Assembly: GCA_963717705.1 (NCBI GenBank)
Contig: CAVQWT010000002.1
Location: 744,001-808,000, forward strand
Source: CAVQWT01 sp963717705
GTDB taxonomy: Bacteria; Pseudomonadota; Gammaproteobacteria; Burkholderiales; Casimicrobiaceae
Direction: 5' to 3'
DNA: 64,000 bases
Position 1 is the first letter of the stretch, and the number at the start of each line of letters is the position of its first letter. The position numbers and the translations under genes were made by a program. Positions 34,128 to 46,517 of this stretch are shown here, in pieces. A model generated the notes under the pieces. The model did no database searches. It was not told the origin of the DNA and worked only from the letters and a program-made list of their open reading frames with translations.

Positions 34128-36069
34128 TCAGGCCTCGCCCAGCTTCTCGATCGCCTCGCTCAGCTCGAGCCACTCGGTTTCCAGACGGGCGAGCCGCCAC
34201 GTGAGCTCGGCCTGCGCGGTGACGCGCTCCTTCAAGCAGCTCGCGCTGGTCGTCGGCGTACGCGGCGGGCGAGGCGAGCCATTCGTCCTGTGCCACCTTG
34301 TCCGCGGTGAGCGCCGCCAGCTCGCGCTCGACCTTCGCCAGCCGGTCGGTCAGCGGCTTCCTGCGCGCATAGAGCTGCTGCCTCGCGGCCGCTTCCTCGC
34401 GCTTCTTCGCCTTGCGGTCGCCGGCACCGCCTTCCGGCGACGCCCCGTCGGCGCCGCCGACGTCGGCGACCGCGGTCGCCTCCCCGCGCCGCGCCCGCGC
34501 GAGCACCCAGTCGCGGTAGTCGTCGAGGTCGCCGTCGAACGGCGCCACGCGGCCGTCGGCGACCAGCCACAGCTCGTCGGTGGTCGCGCGAAGCAGGTGC
34601 CGGTCGTGCGCGACGACGACCAGCGCGCCGCCGTAGTCCTGCAGCGCCTCGGCCAGCGCTTCGCGCATCTCGATGTCGAGATGGTTGGTCGGCTCGTCGA
34701 GCAGCAGCAGGTTGGGCTTCTGCCGCACCAGCAGGGCGAGGGTCAGCCGCGCCTTCTCGCCGCCGGAAAAGCGACCGACCGGCGCGCTCGCCATGTCGCC
34801 GCGGAAGTCGAAACCGCCGAGGAAGTCGCGCAGCTCCTGCTCGCGCGCCGCCGGGTCGATCTTGTCGAGGTGCCACAGCGGCGACTCGTCGGCGCGCAGC
34901 TGGTCGACCTGGTGCTGCGCGAAATACCCGATGGCGAGGTTCTGCGCGGTGTGGCGCTGCCCGCCGAGCAGCGGCAGCGTGCCGCCGATCGCCTTCATCA
35001 GCGTCGACTTGCCGGCGCCATTCGGTCCCAGCAGCCCGATGCGCGCATCGGACAGCACGCTCCACTCGAGGCCCGCGAGCACCGGCGGCCGCCCGCCGTA
35101 GCCGAGCGTCGCGTGCTCGAGGCGAACCAGCTGCCGCGCGCCGCCGGCGACCGGAGGAAAGGTGAATTCGAACGGGCTGTCGACGTGCGCGGCGGCGATG
35201 CGCTCCATCCGCTCCAGCGCCTTGACGCGGCTCTGCGCCTGCTTGGCCTTGGTGGCCTTGGCGCGGAAGCGGTCGACGAACGCCTGCAGATGGGCGACCT
35301 GGCGCTGCTGCTTTGCGTACAGCGCCTGCTGCAGCGCGAGCTGCGCCGCGCGCTCGCGCTCGAACTGCGAATAGTTGCCGGTGTACGCCTTGAGCTTGCG
35401 GTCGTCGACATGGACGATGGTCGTCGCCACGCCGTCGAGGAAGTCGCGGTCGTGCGTGATCAGCAGCAGCGTGCCGGGATAGCGGCCGAGCCAGTCCTCG
35501 AGCCACAGCACGGCGTCGAGGTCGAGGTGATTGGTAGGCTCGTCGAGCAGCAGCAGGTCCGAGCGGCACATCAGCGCCTGCGCGAGGTTGAGGCGCATCC
35601 GCCAGCCGCCGGAAAAGCTCGCGACCGGATCGGCCTGCCGCGCGGACGTCACGCCCAGCCCGGCAAGCAGCGTCGAGGCGCGCGCGCGGGCGGCGTAACC
35701 GCCGATCGCCTCGAATTTCGCGTGCAGTTCGGCCAGCGCCGCGCCGTCGTGGGCCGGGTCCGCTTCCGAAGCGGCGAGAGCGGTCTCGACTGCGCGCAGC
35801 TCCTGGTCGCCGTCCATCACGAACTCGAGCGCGACGCGGTCGACGGCGGGGGTCTCCTGCGCAACGTGCGCGATCGTCCACGCGGCGGGCAGGTCGATCG
35901 ATCCGGCGTCGGGCAGCAGTTCGCCGCGGATCGCCGCGAACAGGCTCGACTTGCCGCTGCCGTTCGGCCCGACGAGGCCGACCTTGTGCCCGTCGTGGAC
36001 GGTCAGGCTGGCTTCTTCGAGCAGGCGGCGCGCGCCGCGGGCGAGCGTCAGGCGGGTGGCGCGGAGCAT
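34128..36069 (-). CDS. yheS: ABC-F ATPase YheS-like, with one-base frame break near the C-terminus
   Basis: A soluble ABC-F protein with two nucleotide-binding domains and no membrane part; these act on ribosomes. First domain: GPNGSGKSS, FSGGWRMRLNLAQALMCRSDLLLLDEPTNHLD. Linker: AHLQAFVDRFRAKATKAKQAQSR. Second: GPNGAGKST, YFAQHQVDQLRADESP, FSGGEKARLTLALLVRQKPNLLLLDEPTNHLD. The order and motifs match E. coli YheS closely. An extra A in CAAG (34234-34235, plus strand) shifts the frame after DDQRELL; the other frame finishes properly as ERVTAQAELTWRLARLETEWLELSEAIEKLGEA. Confidence 0.9.
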
Positions 36070-36081
36070 GGGCGACGGCGC

Positions 36082-36855
36082 CTACAGCGCGTAGTCGTAG
36101 TCGACGATCAGCGGCGCGTGATCGGAGAAGCGGCGCAGCTTGTAGATCGAAGCCGCGGAAGCCTTCGCCGCGATGCCCGGTGTCGCGATCTGGTAGTCGA
36201 TGCGCCAGCCGACGTTCTTCGCCCAGGCCTGGCCGCGGTTCGACCACCACGTGTACTGGTCGGGGCGCGGGTCGACGCGGCGGAACACGTCGACGAAGCC
36301 CAGGTCGTCGATGACCCGGGTCAGCCAGGCGCGCTCCTCGGGCAGGAAGCCGGAGTTCTTCTGGTTGCTGCGCCAGTTCCGAAGGTCGATCGGCTGGTGG
36401 GCGATGTTCCAGTCGCCGCAGAGCACCACCTCCTTGCGGCGGCGCTTCAGCGCGGCCAGGTGCGGCAGGAACGCCTCGAGGAAACGGAACTTGGACGCCT
36501 GCCGGTGCGGGCCCGCCGATCCCGAGGGAAGGTACAGGCTGATGACGACGAGCTCGCCGAAATCGGCCTCGAGGTAACGGCCCTCGGCGTCGAACTCGGG
36601 GTGGCCGAAGCCGGTGCGCACGCGCGCCGGATGCCGGGCGTAGAGGGCGACGCCGGCATAGCCTTTCTTCTGCGCCGGGTGGAATGCCGCATGCGCGCCG
36701 CGGGGCGCGCGCAGCGCACGTGGCACGTCGCCGACGTCGGCCTTGATTTCCTGCAGGCAGACGACGTCCCAGGGCTTGCCGCGGGCAAGCCAGTGCGACA
36801 GCCCCTTGCGGTCGGCGGAACGGATGCCGTTCACGTTGAGGGAGATGATGCGCAC
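36082..36855 (-). CDS. xth: Exodeoxyribonuclease III
   Basis: Codes for 257 residues from a GTG start at 36855 (MRIISLNVNGIRSA). Catalytic pattern: Asn in NVNG, Glu in LQEIKAD, Asp/Asn in GDWNIAHQ, the tyrosine in SLYLPSG and the closing SDHAPLIVDYD. It cuts abasic DNA and degrades 3' ends in base-excision repair. It is 12 nt upstream of yheS on the same strand, so they are probably co-transcribed. Confidence 0.93.
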   Translation of the reverse strand: MRIISLNVNGIRSADRKGLSHWLARGKPWDVVCLQEIKADVGDVPRALRAPRGAHAAFHPAQKKGYAGVALYARHPARVRTGFGHPEFDAEGRYLEADFGELVVISLYLPSGSAGPHRQASKFRFLEAFLPHLAALKRRRKEVVLCGDWNIAHQPIDLRNWRSNQKNSGFLPEERAWLTRVIDDLGFVDVFRRVDPRPDQYTWWSNRGQAWAKNVGWRIDYQIATPGIAAKASAASIYKLRRFSDHAPLIVDYDYAL

Positions 36856-37006
36856 GGAAATGGGGGGCGGAGAGGTGGAAACGGCTGCGGGAAAGCGCGC
36901 GAGTTTACACGCGGGCGTGGCTCCGGGCCGCAAGCGGCGGGATTGCGTCGGGCCCTGCTCGCGCGGCGGAACCCCCGCGCGTGCCGGAGCCCGCGGCGGC
37001 GGCGCG

Positions 37007-37012
37007 TATAAT
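37007..37012 (+). promoter_or_regulatory. Consensus -10 box (TATAAT) for pyrE
   Basis: A perfect TATAAT lies 38 nt before the pyrE ATG in an otherwise very GC-rich stretch. No good -35 was found 16-18 nt upstream. It stands in the divergent region with xth. Confidence 0.5.
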
Positions 37013-37049
37013 TTCGGCTCCCCGCCCATGCCTCCCGTCGGACCCCGCG

Positions 37050-37691
37050 ATGACCGATTTTCGCCAGGATTTCCTTGCCTTCGCACTGGCACGCGACGTG
37101 CTTCGATTCGGGGAATTCGTCACCAAGGCGGGGCGCCACAGTCCCTATTTTTTCAACACAGGGTTGTTCAGCGACGGCGACAGCCTGCGCCGTCTCGGCC
37201 AGTTCTACGCCGAGGCGTTGCGGGCTTCCGGAATCGGCTGCACGCAGCTCTTCGGTCCGGCCTACAAGGGCATCACCCTTGCGGCGGCGACCGCGATCGC
37301 GCTTGCCGAAAAAGGGCAGAATCTGCCGTTCAGCTACAACCGGAAGGAAGCGAAGGATCATGGCGAAGGCGGTGTCGTCGTCGGGGCGCCGCTCCGGGGC
37401 CGGGTCGTCATCGTCGACGACGTCATCAGTGCCGGCACCTCGGTCCGGGAGTCGGTGGAGCTGATCGTGGCGCAGGGAGGCACGCCGGCCGGGGTGCTGA
37501 TCGCGATGGACCGGATGGAACGCGGCGTCGGCGAGCGCTCGGCGGTGCAGGAAGTGCGGGAGCAGCTGGGAATACCGGTCGTCGCGATCGCGACCCTCGA
37601 CGACCTGATGCGATTCATCGCGGGCCACGCCGGGCTCGCGGCCTACGGTCCGCAGGTGGCGGCGTACCGGGAGCGATACGGCGTAAGCTGA
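37050..37691 (+). CDS. pyrE: Orotate phosphoribosyltransferase
   Basis: Codes for 213 residues. It makes orotidine-5'-phosphate from orotate and PRPP in pyrimidine synthesis. Motifs are FGEFVTKAGRHSPYFFNTGLF (residues 21-41), FGPAYKGITLA, SYNRKEAKDHGEGG (flexible catalytic loop) and the PRPP loop VVIVDDVISAGTS. It is divergent from xth. Confidence 0.96.
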   Translation: MTDFRQDFLAFALARDVLRFGEFVTKAGRHSPYFFNTGLFSDGDSLRRLGQFYAEALRASGIGCTQLFGPAYKGITLAAATAIALAEKGQNLPFSYNRKEAKDHGEGGVVVGAPLRGRVVIVDDVISAGTSVRESVELIVAQGGTPAGVLIAMDRMERGVGERSAVQEVREQLGIPVVAIATLDDLMRFIAGHAGLAAYGPQVAAYRERYGVS

Positions 37692-37718
37692 TGTCCATTG
37701 GAATGGGGTGATCGGTCG

Positions 37719-38510
37719 ATGACGTTGGAGCAGGCAGCGAAGCGCAGCGGTACCCGGGCGACGGAACGGTTCTCGCCGTCCGCCTTGGCGGCGTTCGCTC
37801 GCCTCGCGCTGCCGCTCGCGGGCGCGGCGCTCGTCGCCGTCGCGCTGCTGCATGGCCTGCCGGCCCGCGCCGCGACCTACAAGTGGGTCGACGAGCACGG
37901 CGTGATCCACTACACCGACAAGGTGCCGCCAGAGGCCGTCAACAAGGGCAACGTCGAGCTCAACAAGCAGGGCATTCCGATCAAGAAGACCGATCCCGCG
38001 CTGACGGCCGAGCAGCGCAGGCAGCAGGAGCTCCAGGCCGAGCAGCAGCGGCAGATCGCCAGGCAGGCCGAGGAAGTGGCCCGGCGCGATCGCGCGCTGC
38101 TGTCGTCGTTCACCAGCGAGGCCGAGATCGACCTGTCCCGGAAGCGCGGCCTGCAGACGATCGAGAGCATCGTGATGTCGGCGCAGGCCTACAGCGAGCA
38201 GCTGACCAAGCGCAAGGCGACGCTGATGGCCCAGCGCGAAGCATCCGGCGACAAGCCGGTGTCGCCGGCGGTCGAGCGCGAGCTCACCTCGATCGACGTC
38301 GAACTGGGGCGGCAGAACGACCTGCTCGCGCAAAAGCGGCGCGAGGCGGTGGTGCTCGAGGCGCGCTACGAAGCCGACAAGAAGCGCTGGCGCGAGCTGA
38401 CCGCGACCCGCGACGCGCCGTTGCCGGCACCGGCCGCACCGAACGGCGGCTCGCCGGCCGCGGCGACGGCCGTCGGCGGCGCAACGGGCGGAGGCGCGGG
38501 CACGCGCTGA
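37719..38510 (+). CDS. DUF4124 envelope protein with coiled coil
   Basis: Codes for 263 residues. A long N-region precedes a hydrophobic helix (about residues 28-50) that may be an uncleaved anchor or signal peptide ending PARAA. DUF4124 follows: TYKWVDEHGVIHYTDKVPPEAVNKG. Residues about 93-215 are Gln/Glu/Arg-rich coiled coil. A Gly/Ala/Pro tail closes the protein. Exact role unknown. It lies between pyrE and ettA. Confidence 0.82.
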   Translation: MTLEQAAKRSGTRATERFSPSALAAFARLALPLAGAALVAVALLHGLPARAATYKWVDEHGVIHYTDKVPPEAVNKGNVELNKQGIPIKKTDPALTAEQRRQQELQAEQQRQIARQAEEVARRDRALLSSFTSEAEIDLSRKRGLQTIESIVMSAQAYSEQLTKRKATLMAQREASGDKPVSPAVERELTSIDVELGRQNDLLAQKRREAVVLEARYEADKKRWRELTATRDAPLPAPAAPNGGSPAAATAVGGATGGGAGTR

Positions 38511-38623
38511 ACGGGCAGCGGCTGGCAGGACTGCTGCGGGCGGCCACGGGTCGCCCGCGGTCGTTTCCGCGTGCCGTCGCGCGCGCCCGGAGCCCCGGGG
38601 ACGGGCGCCGGGGCGCGACCTGC

Positions 38624-38629
38624 GATAAT
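38624..38629 (+). promoter_or_regulatory. Candidate -10 box for ettA
   Basis: GATAAT with TGC just upstream (extended -10-like) lies 32 nt before the ettA ATG. No clear -35 element. Confidence 0.35.
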
Positions 38630-38660
38630 GGCGGTTTTCGCTGCTTCGGCAAGGCACCCC

Positions 38661-40325
<1,665 letters not shown>

Positions 40326-40348
40326 CCCCCGCCGACCATGGAGCAACG

Positions 40349-42237
40349 ATGATCCCGAGCTTCGCGCGACGGCTCGCCGCGGCCCCGGCGCTGCTGGCCG
40401 CCGTCCTTGCGCTGGCATGCGCGGTGGCGCTGCGCGCCGCGCCGGCGTCCGCGCAGGGGGCGCGCCCCGATCCCGTGGTGATCCTCGCCGAAGTGAAGGC
40501 GGCCACCGGCGGCAAGGCGTGGGACGCGCTGGCGTCGCAGCACTCGCGCGTGGCGATGAAGCTCGGCGACGCGACCGGCAGCGCGGAGCGGTGGGCGTCG
40601 CTCGCCACCGGCCGCTCGCTGCTGCGCTACGAGATCGGGCCGCTCCGCGGCGCGCAGGGCTTCGACGGCTTCGTCGCGTGGTCGCAGGACGCGTCGGGCC
40701 AGGTGCGGATCGAGGGCGACGACGACGCGCGCGAGCTCGCGGCCAACGCCGCCTACCGCGACCGCCTCGCGTTCTGGTATCCGGAGCGGCACCCCGCGGT
40801 GATCGAGTACGCGCGGCGCGACGCGGCCGACGGCGCCGAGTTCGAGGTGCTGCGCATCGCGCCCGAAGGCGGCCGCGCCTACGAGGTCTGGGTCAACCTG
40901 CTGACCCGCCGCATCGAGCGGCTGGCCGAGAACGAGGGGCCGCAGACGCGAACCGAGGTGTATTCGGATTTCCGCGCCGTGCAGGGCGTGTCGATTCCCT
41001 GGAAGGTCCGTGCGACGCGCGGGGATCCGCGCCAGAGCGACGAATTCACGATCACCGCGATCGACTACAACACGCCGCTCGACGGCATCGAGTTCGGCGT
41101 GCCTGCGCCGCCGCCCGACGACTTCCGCTTTCCGCTGGGCAAGGACCGCGTCGAGGTCCCGTTCGTCGAACGCAGCGGCCACCTGTTCGTCGACGTCAGG
41201 CTCAACGGCAAGGGGCCGTTCCGCATGCTCTTCGATGCCGGCGGCCTCAACGTGATCCTGCCGGGCGCGATGAAGACGCTCAATCTCAAGGCCGAGGCCG
41301 CACCCGCCGCCGGCGAGGCGAAGGAAGTGGCCGGCCTGGTCAAGGTCGACCGCCTGGAGATCGGCGGCGTCACCGTCGACCGGCAGGTGTTCGCCGCGGT
41401 CGATCTCGCAGAGCTGATGCGTCGCGTCGAGGGCGTCGATGACGTCGCCGGGATCGTCGGCTTCGAGCTGCTGCGGCGCTTTCCCGCCCGCATCGACTAC
41501 GCGAACTCGAAGCTTGTGTTCTACCGTCCGGAGACCTTCCGGTACGCCGGCCGCGGCACGCGGGTGCCCTTCGTCTTTGGCGACCATGTCCCGCAGGTGC
41601 GCGGCCGCGTCGACGGCATCGAAGGCGCGTTCCAGATCGACACCGGCGCGCGCACCTCGCTGGCGCTGACCGCGCCCTTCGTCGAGCGCAACGGCCTCGC
41701 GGCGAAGTACGGCGCGAAGCGCGAGGTGATTTCCGGCGCCGGCGTGGGGGGGCGACGCGCGCGCTGCTCGCGCGCGCCGCCGTCCTCGAGCTGGGCGACG
41801 CCCAGGTCAAGGCGCCGGTGACGTTCCTGTCCCGCCAGACGGGCGGCGTGCTGGCGAACCCGGCGCTGGCCGGCATCGTTGGCTACGGCGTGCTGCGCCA
41901 GTTCGACATCACCTTCGACTACGCCGCGCGGCAGCTCTTCCTCGAGCCGAACGCCAATCACGGCAAGGCCGACGCGCACGACCGCGCCGGACTGTGGCTG
42001 GAGCGCGGCGAGCGCGGGATCGAGGTGATCGAGGTCGTTCCCGACAGCCCGGCCTCGGCGGCGGGTCTGCGCGCGGGCGACGTCGTCGTCGCCGTCGACG
42101 GCAAGGCGGTGTCGCTGCCGGACCTGCGCGCCTTGCTGCGCGGCGCCCCCGGCACCAAGGTCCGGCTGCGCGTCGCCGCGGGCGGCGCCGGCAAGGCCGC
42201 GAAGGACGTCGTCGTGACGCTGAAGGACCTGGTCTGA
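40349..42237 (+). CDS. Two-lobed retropepsin-like aspartic protease with PDZ domain, with one-base frame break
   Basis: About 629 residues when repaired. Signal peptide about residues 1-35 (AALLAAVLALACAVALRAAPASA). Residues 45-245 resemble an outer-membrane lipoprotein-carrier-like sheet domain. First protease lobe: FRMLFDAGG (Asp296, a degenerate DAG in place of DTG). Second: AFQIDTGARTSL (Asp431). A PDZ domain ends it: GIEVIEVVPDSPASAAGLRAGDVVVAVDGKAV. The frame breaks in a run of seven G's (41746-41752); one more G gives GVGGATRALLARAAVLELG and joins both parts. An alternative ATG at 40322 overlaps the ettA stop; 40349 has GGAG upstream. Confidence 0.8.
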
Positions 42238-42316
42238 TGCGGGCCCGGGGCGCCGGCGGACGCGAGAGCAGCCCGCCCACGGCAGCCCCGCGCGACTGCG
42301 GACGCGGGCGGCGGCG

Positions 42317-42796
42317 ATGACCACGCTGCTGTGGGTCGTCGCCGTCGCGCTGATCGCCGTCGGCGTCGTCGGCACGGTGCTGCCGGCGCTGCCGGGCGCG
42401 ATCCTGGTGTTCGCGGGCATCGCGCTCGCCGCGTGGATCGACGATTTCGCGCGCATTTCCGGGTGGACACTGGCGCTGCTCGGGGTGATGACCGCGTTGG
42501 CCTGGGCCACCGATTTCGCCGCGGCCGCGATGGGGGCGCGCAAGGTCGGCGCGAGCCGCTACGCGATCATCGGTGCGGCGCTGGGAACGATCGCCGGAGT
42601 GTTCACCGGCTTCGTCGGGCTGCTGTTCATGCCGCTCGTCGGCGCGGCGATCGGCGAGTTCGTCGCGCAGCGCGACGTCGCGCGCGCAGGCAAGGTCGGC
42701 GTCGCGACGTGGATCGGGTTGCTCGTCGGCACCGCGCTCAAGGTCGCCATCGTGTTCGCGATGGTCGGCGTGTTCGTCGTCGCGCTGCTGCTCTGA
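42317..42796 (+). CDS. DUF456 membrane protein
   Basis: Codes for 159 residues with about five hydrophobic helices. DUF456 signatures are GVVGTVLPALPGAILVFAGIALAAW, GARKVGASRYAIIGAALGTIAGVF and GLLFMPLVGAAIGEFVAQRD. Function unknown. Convergent with gatB across 42 nt that hold no T-tract terminator. Confidence 0.88.
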   Translation: MTTLLWVVAVALIAVGVVGTVLPALPGAILVFAGIALAAWIDDFARISGWTLALLGVMTALAWATDFAAAAMGARKVGASRYAIIGAALGTIAGVFTGFVGLLFMPLVGAAIGEFVAQRDVARAGKVGVATWIGLLVGTALKVAIVFAMVGVFVVALLL

Positions 42797-42838
42797 CGGC
42801 GCCGGGGTCCGTCGCCGGCCGGCAGCCGGTGCCGCGGG

Positions 42839-44299
<1,461 letters not shown>

Positions 44300-44301
44300 G
44301 G

Positions 44302-45786
44302 TCACGCCCTCCCCGCGTCGGCCGGCGCCCTGGCGTGCCAGTCGGTCGCCTGCTGGAAGCGGTGCGCGATCTCCAGCAGGCGCGCCTCGGAAAAGTGGTT
44401 GCCCTGGAGCTGCAGCCCGATCGGCCGGCCGTCGCGGGTGAAGCCGCAGGGAATCGACAGCGCCGGCGTGCCGGTCAGGTTGGCGGCGACGGTGAAGATG
44501 TCGTTGAGATACATCGCGACGGGGTCGTCGGACTTCGCGCCGATGGGGAACGCCGCGGAAGGCGCCGTCGGCCCGACGATCACGTCGGCCTGCCCGAACG
44601 CCTGCCGGAAGCCGTCGGCGATCAGCCGGCGCACCTGCTGCGCCTTGAGGTAGTACGCGTCGTAGTAGCCGTGCGACAGCACGTAGGTGCCGACGAGGAT
44701 GCGGCGCCTGACCTCGGCGCCGAAGCCCTCGGCCCGCGTCTTCCGGTACATGTCCATGAGGTCGGTGTACTCGGCGGCGCGGTGGCCGTAGCGCACGCCG
44801 TCGAAGCGCGACAGGTTCGACGACGCCTCCGCCGGCGCGATGACGTAGTAGACGGGAACCGCGAGTTCGATGTCGGGCAGCGTCACCTCGACGGTGGTCG
44901 CGCCGAGCGCGCGGAACTCTGCCAGCGCCGCGTCCATCGCCGTGGCGACCTCGCTGTCGATGCCGGATCCCGAGTATTCGCGCGGCAGGCCGATCCTGAG
45001 CCCCGCCAGCGGCTTGCCGGCGGCGGGCGGAGCCGCGGCCAGCAGGCGCGTGTAGTCCTCGCGCGGGCGGTCGAGCGACGTCGAGTCGCGAGGGTCGTGG
45101 CCGGCCATCGCGTTGAGCAGCAGCGCGCAGTCCTGCGCGGTCCGCGCGAACGGGCCGGGCGTGTCGAGGCTCGACGCGAAGGCGACGAGGCCGTAGCGCG
45201 AGCAGGTGCCGTAGGTGGGCTTCAGTCCGCAGATGCCGGTCAGCGACGCGGGCTGGCGGATCGACCCGCCGGTATCGGTGCCCGTGGCGCCCGGCACCAG
45301 GCGCGCGGCGACCGCTGCCGCCGATCCGCCGGAACTGCCGCCGGGCACGCAGTCGGTCCTCCACGGGTTGCGCACCGGCCCGAACCAGCTCGTCTCGTTC
45401 GACGAGCCCATCGCGAACTCGTCCATGTTGGTCTTGCCGACCAGCACCGTGCCCGCGTCCCTCAGCCCGGCGACGACGTGCGCGTCGTACGGCGCGACGA
45501 AGTTCGCCAGCATCCGCGAGCCGCAGGTCGTCGCCAGGCCGGCCGTCATCAGCACGTCCTTGTGCGCGATCGGAATGCCGGTCAGCGGCCCGGCGCGACC
45601 CGCGGCGCGGGCGGCATCGGCGGCCGCGGCCTGCGCCAGCGCGCCGGCGCGGTCGACGGTGATGAACGCGTTGAGCGCGCCCTGCGCATGCTCGATGCGG
45701 TCGAGCAGCGAGGTCGTGAGCTCGACCGACGACAGCGCCTTCGCGGCGAGCGCGGCGGAGAGTTCGGCGATGGATCGGCTGGGCAT
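44302..45786 (-). CDS. gatA: Asp-tRNA(Asn)/Glu-tRNA(Gln) amidotransferase subunit A
   Basis: Codes for 494 residues. An amidase-signature glutaminase with the catalytic triad Lys in GIPIAHKDV, cis-Ser in GSSGGSAAAVAA and the nucleophile Ser in TDTGGSIRQPAS. Glutamine-pocket residues lie in SLDTPGPFARTAQDCALLLNAMAG. It yields ammonia for GatB. The gene is separated from gatC by 105 nt. Confidence 0.95.
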   Translation of the reverse strand: MPSRSIAELSAALAAKALSSVELTTSLLDRIEHAQGALNAFITVDRAGALAQAAAADAARAAGRAGPLTGIPIAHKDVLMTAGLATTCGSRMLANFVAPYDAHVVAGLRDAGTVLVGKTNMDEFAMGSSNETSWFGPVRNPWRTDCVPGGSSGGSAAAVAARLVPGATGTDTGGSIRQPASLTGICGLKPTYGTCSRYGLVAFASSLDTPGPFARTAQDCALLLNAMAGHDPRDSTSLDRPREDYTRLLAAAPPAAGKPLAGLRIGLPREYSGSGIDSEVATAMDAALAEFRALGATTVEVTLPDIELAVPVYYVIAPAEASSNLSRFDGVRYGHRAAEYTDLMDMYRKTRAEGFGAEVRRRILVGTYVLSHGYYDAYYLKAQQVRRLIADGFRQAFGQADVIVGPTAPSAAFPIGAKSDDPVAMYLNDIFTVAANLTGTPALSIPCGFTRDGRPIGLQLQGNHFSEARLLEIAHRFQQATDWHARAPADAGRA

Positions 45787-45891
45787 GCGCGGGACGGCGA
45801 GGCGGCGGGGGTCGTGGGTGGGCCGTGATCGGGGCCGGGCGCCTTCGGCGTTGGCCCGACCCTGCGGTCCGGTGAATGAAGTGCGGGTCGG

Positions 45892-46179
45892 TCAGTCCAC
45901 CACGCGGGGCACGAGGTAGAGGCCGTCCTCGACCGCCGGCGCGATGCCCTGGTAGAGCGTGCGCCGATCGGTCTCGGTCACCGCGTCCGGTCGCAGCGGC
46001 AGCATCACGTCCTGCGCATGCGCCATCGGCACGACGCCGGTGGTGTCGACGGCGTTGAGCTGTCCGATCATGTCCAGGATCGCGTCGAGCTTGGCGCGGA
46101 CGGCCTCGCCCTGCGCGGCGTCGATTTCGATGCGGGCCAGGAGGGCGAGGCGCTGGACGTCGGCGAGCGAGAGTGACAT
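45892..46179 (-). CDS. gatC: Asp-tRNA(Asn)/Glu-tRNA(Gln) amidotransferase subunit C
   Basis: Codes for 95 residues. MSLSLADVQRLALLARIEI, LDAILDMIGQLNAVDTTGVVPMAH and the acidic end are the GatC pattern. It is a clamp between GatA and GatB. First gene of gatCAB, divergent from mreB. Presence of gatCAB implies that Asn-tRNA and/or Gln-tRNA are made by transamidation. Confidence 0.93.
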   Translation of the reverse strand: MSLSLADVQRLALLARIEIDAAQGEAVRAKLDAILDMIGQLNAVDTTGVVPMAHAQDVMLPLRPDAVTETDRRTLYQGIAPAVEDGLYLVPRVVD

Positions 46180-46517
46180 GTGGACGGGGGATGCTTTGCG
46201 GCGATCCGGGGCGCGGGGGCGCCCGCTCCGGCGCGGTCCGGGCGGGGGTATCCCGGGTCCGGGGCCGGTGGACCGCGGACCCTCCCCGGAGTTCCCGAAT
46301 CGCACCGAAAATGCCGTCCGGGCCCGCGTTGCCGCCGCTGCGCCGGAAGGCGCCGTTTTCCGCGCAGAATCGACGCGGGGACGTAGCCGGTTAGGGTATC
46401 ATAATGTCATATTTTGCGCGTTGGGCGCCCCGCGGCTTCGCTTCGAGCGGCCGGTGGCGCCCCTGACCCGTGCCGCGGCGCCTGCGCGTTCCGCCGCACC
46501 GTTTTCCGCAGGAATCC
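46180..46517. other. Divergent control region between gatC and mreB
   Basis: 338 nt without a gene. The A+T-rich element TATCATAATGTCATATTTTG at 46397-46416 stands out in a very GC-rich region; TATCAT or CATAAT would serve as the mreB -10, about 115 nt before its ATG. No -35 of quality and no terminator were seen. Upstream bases are low-complexity GC. Confidence 0.4.
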
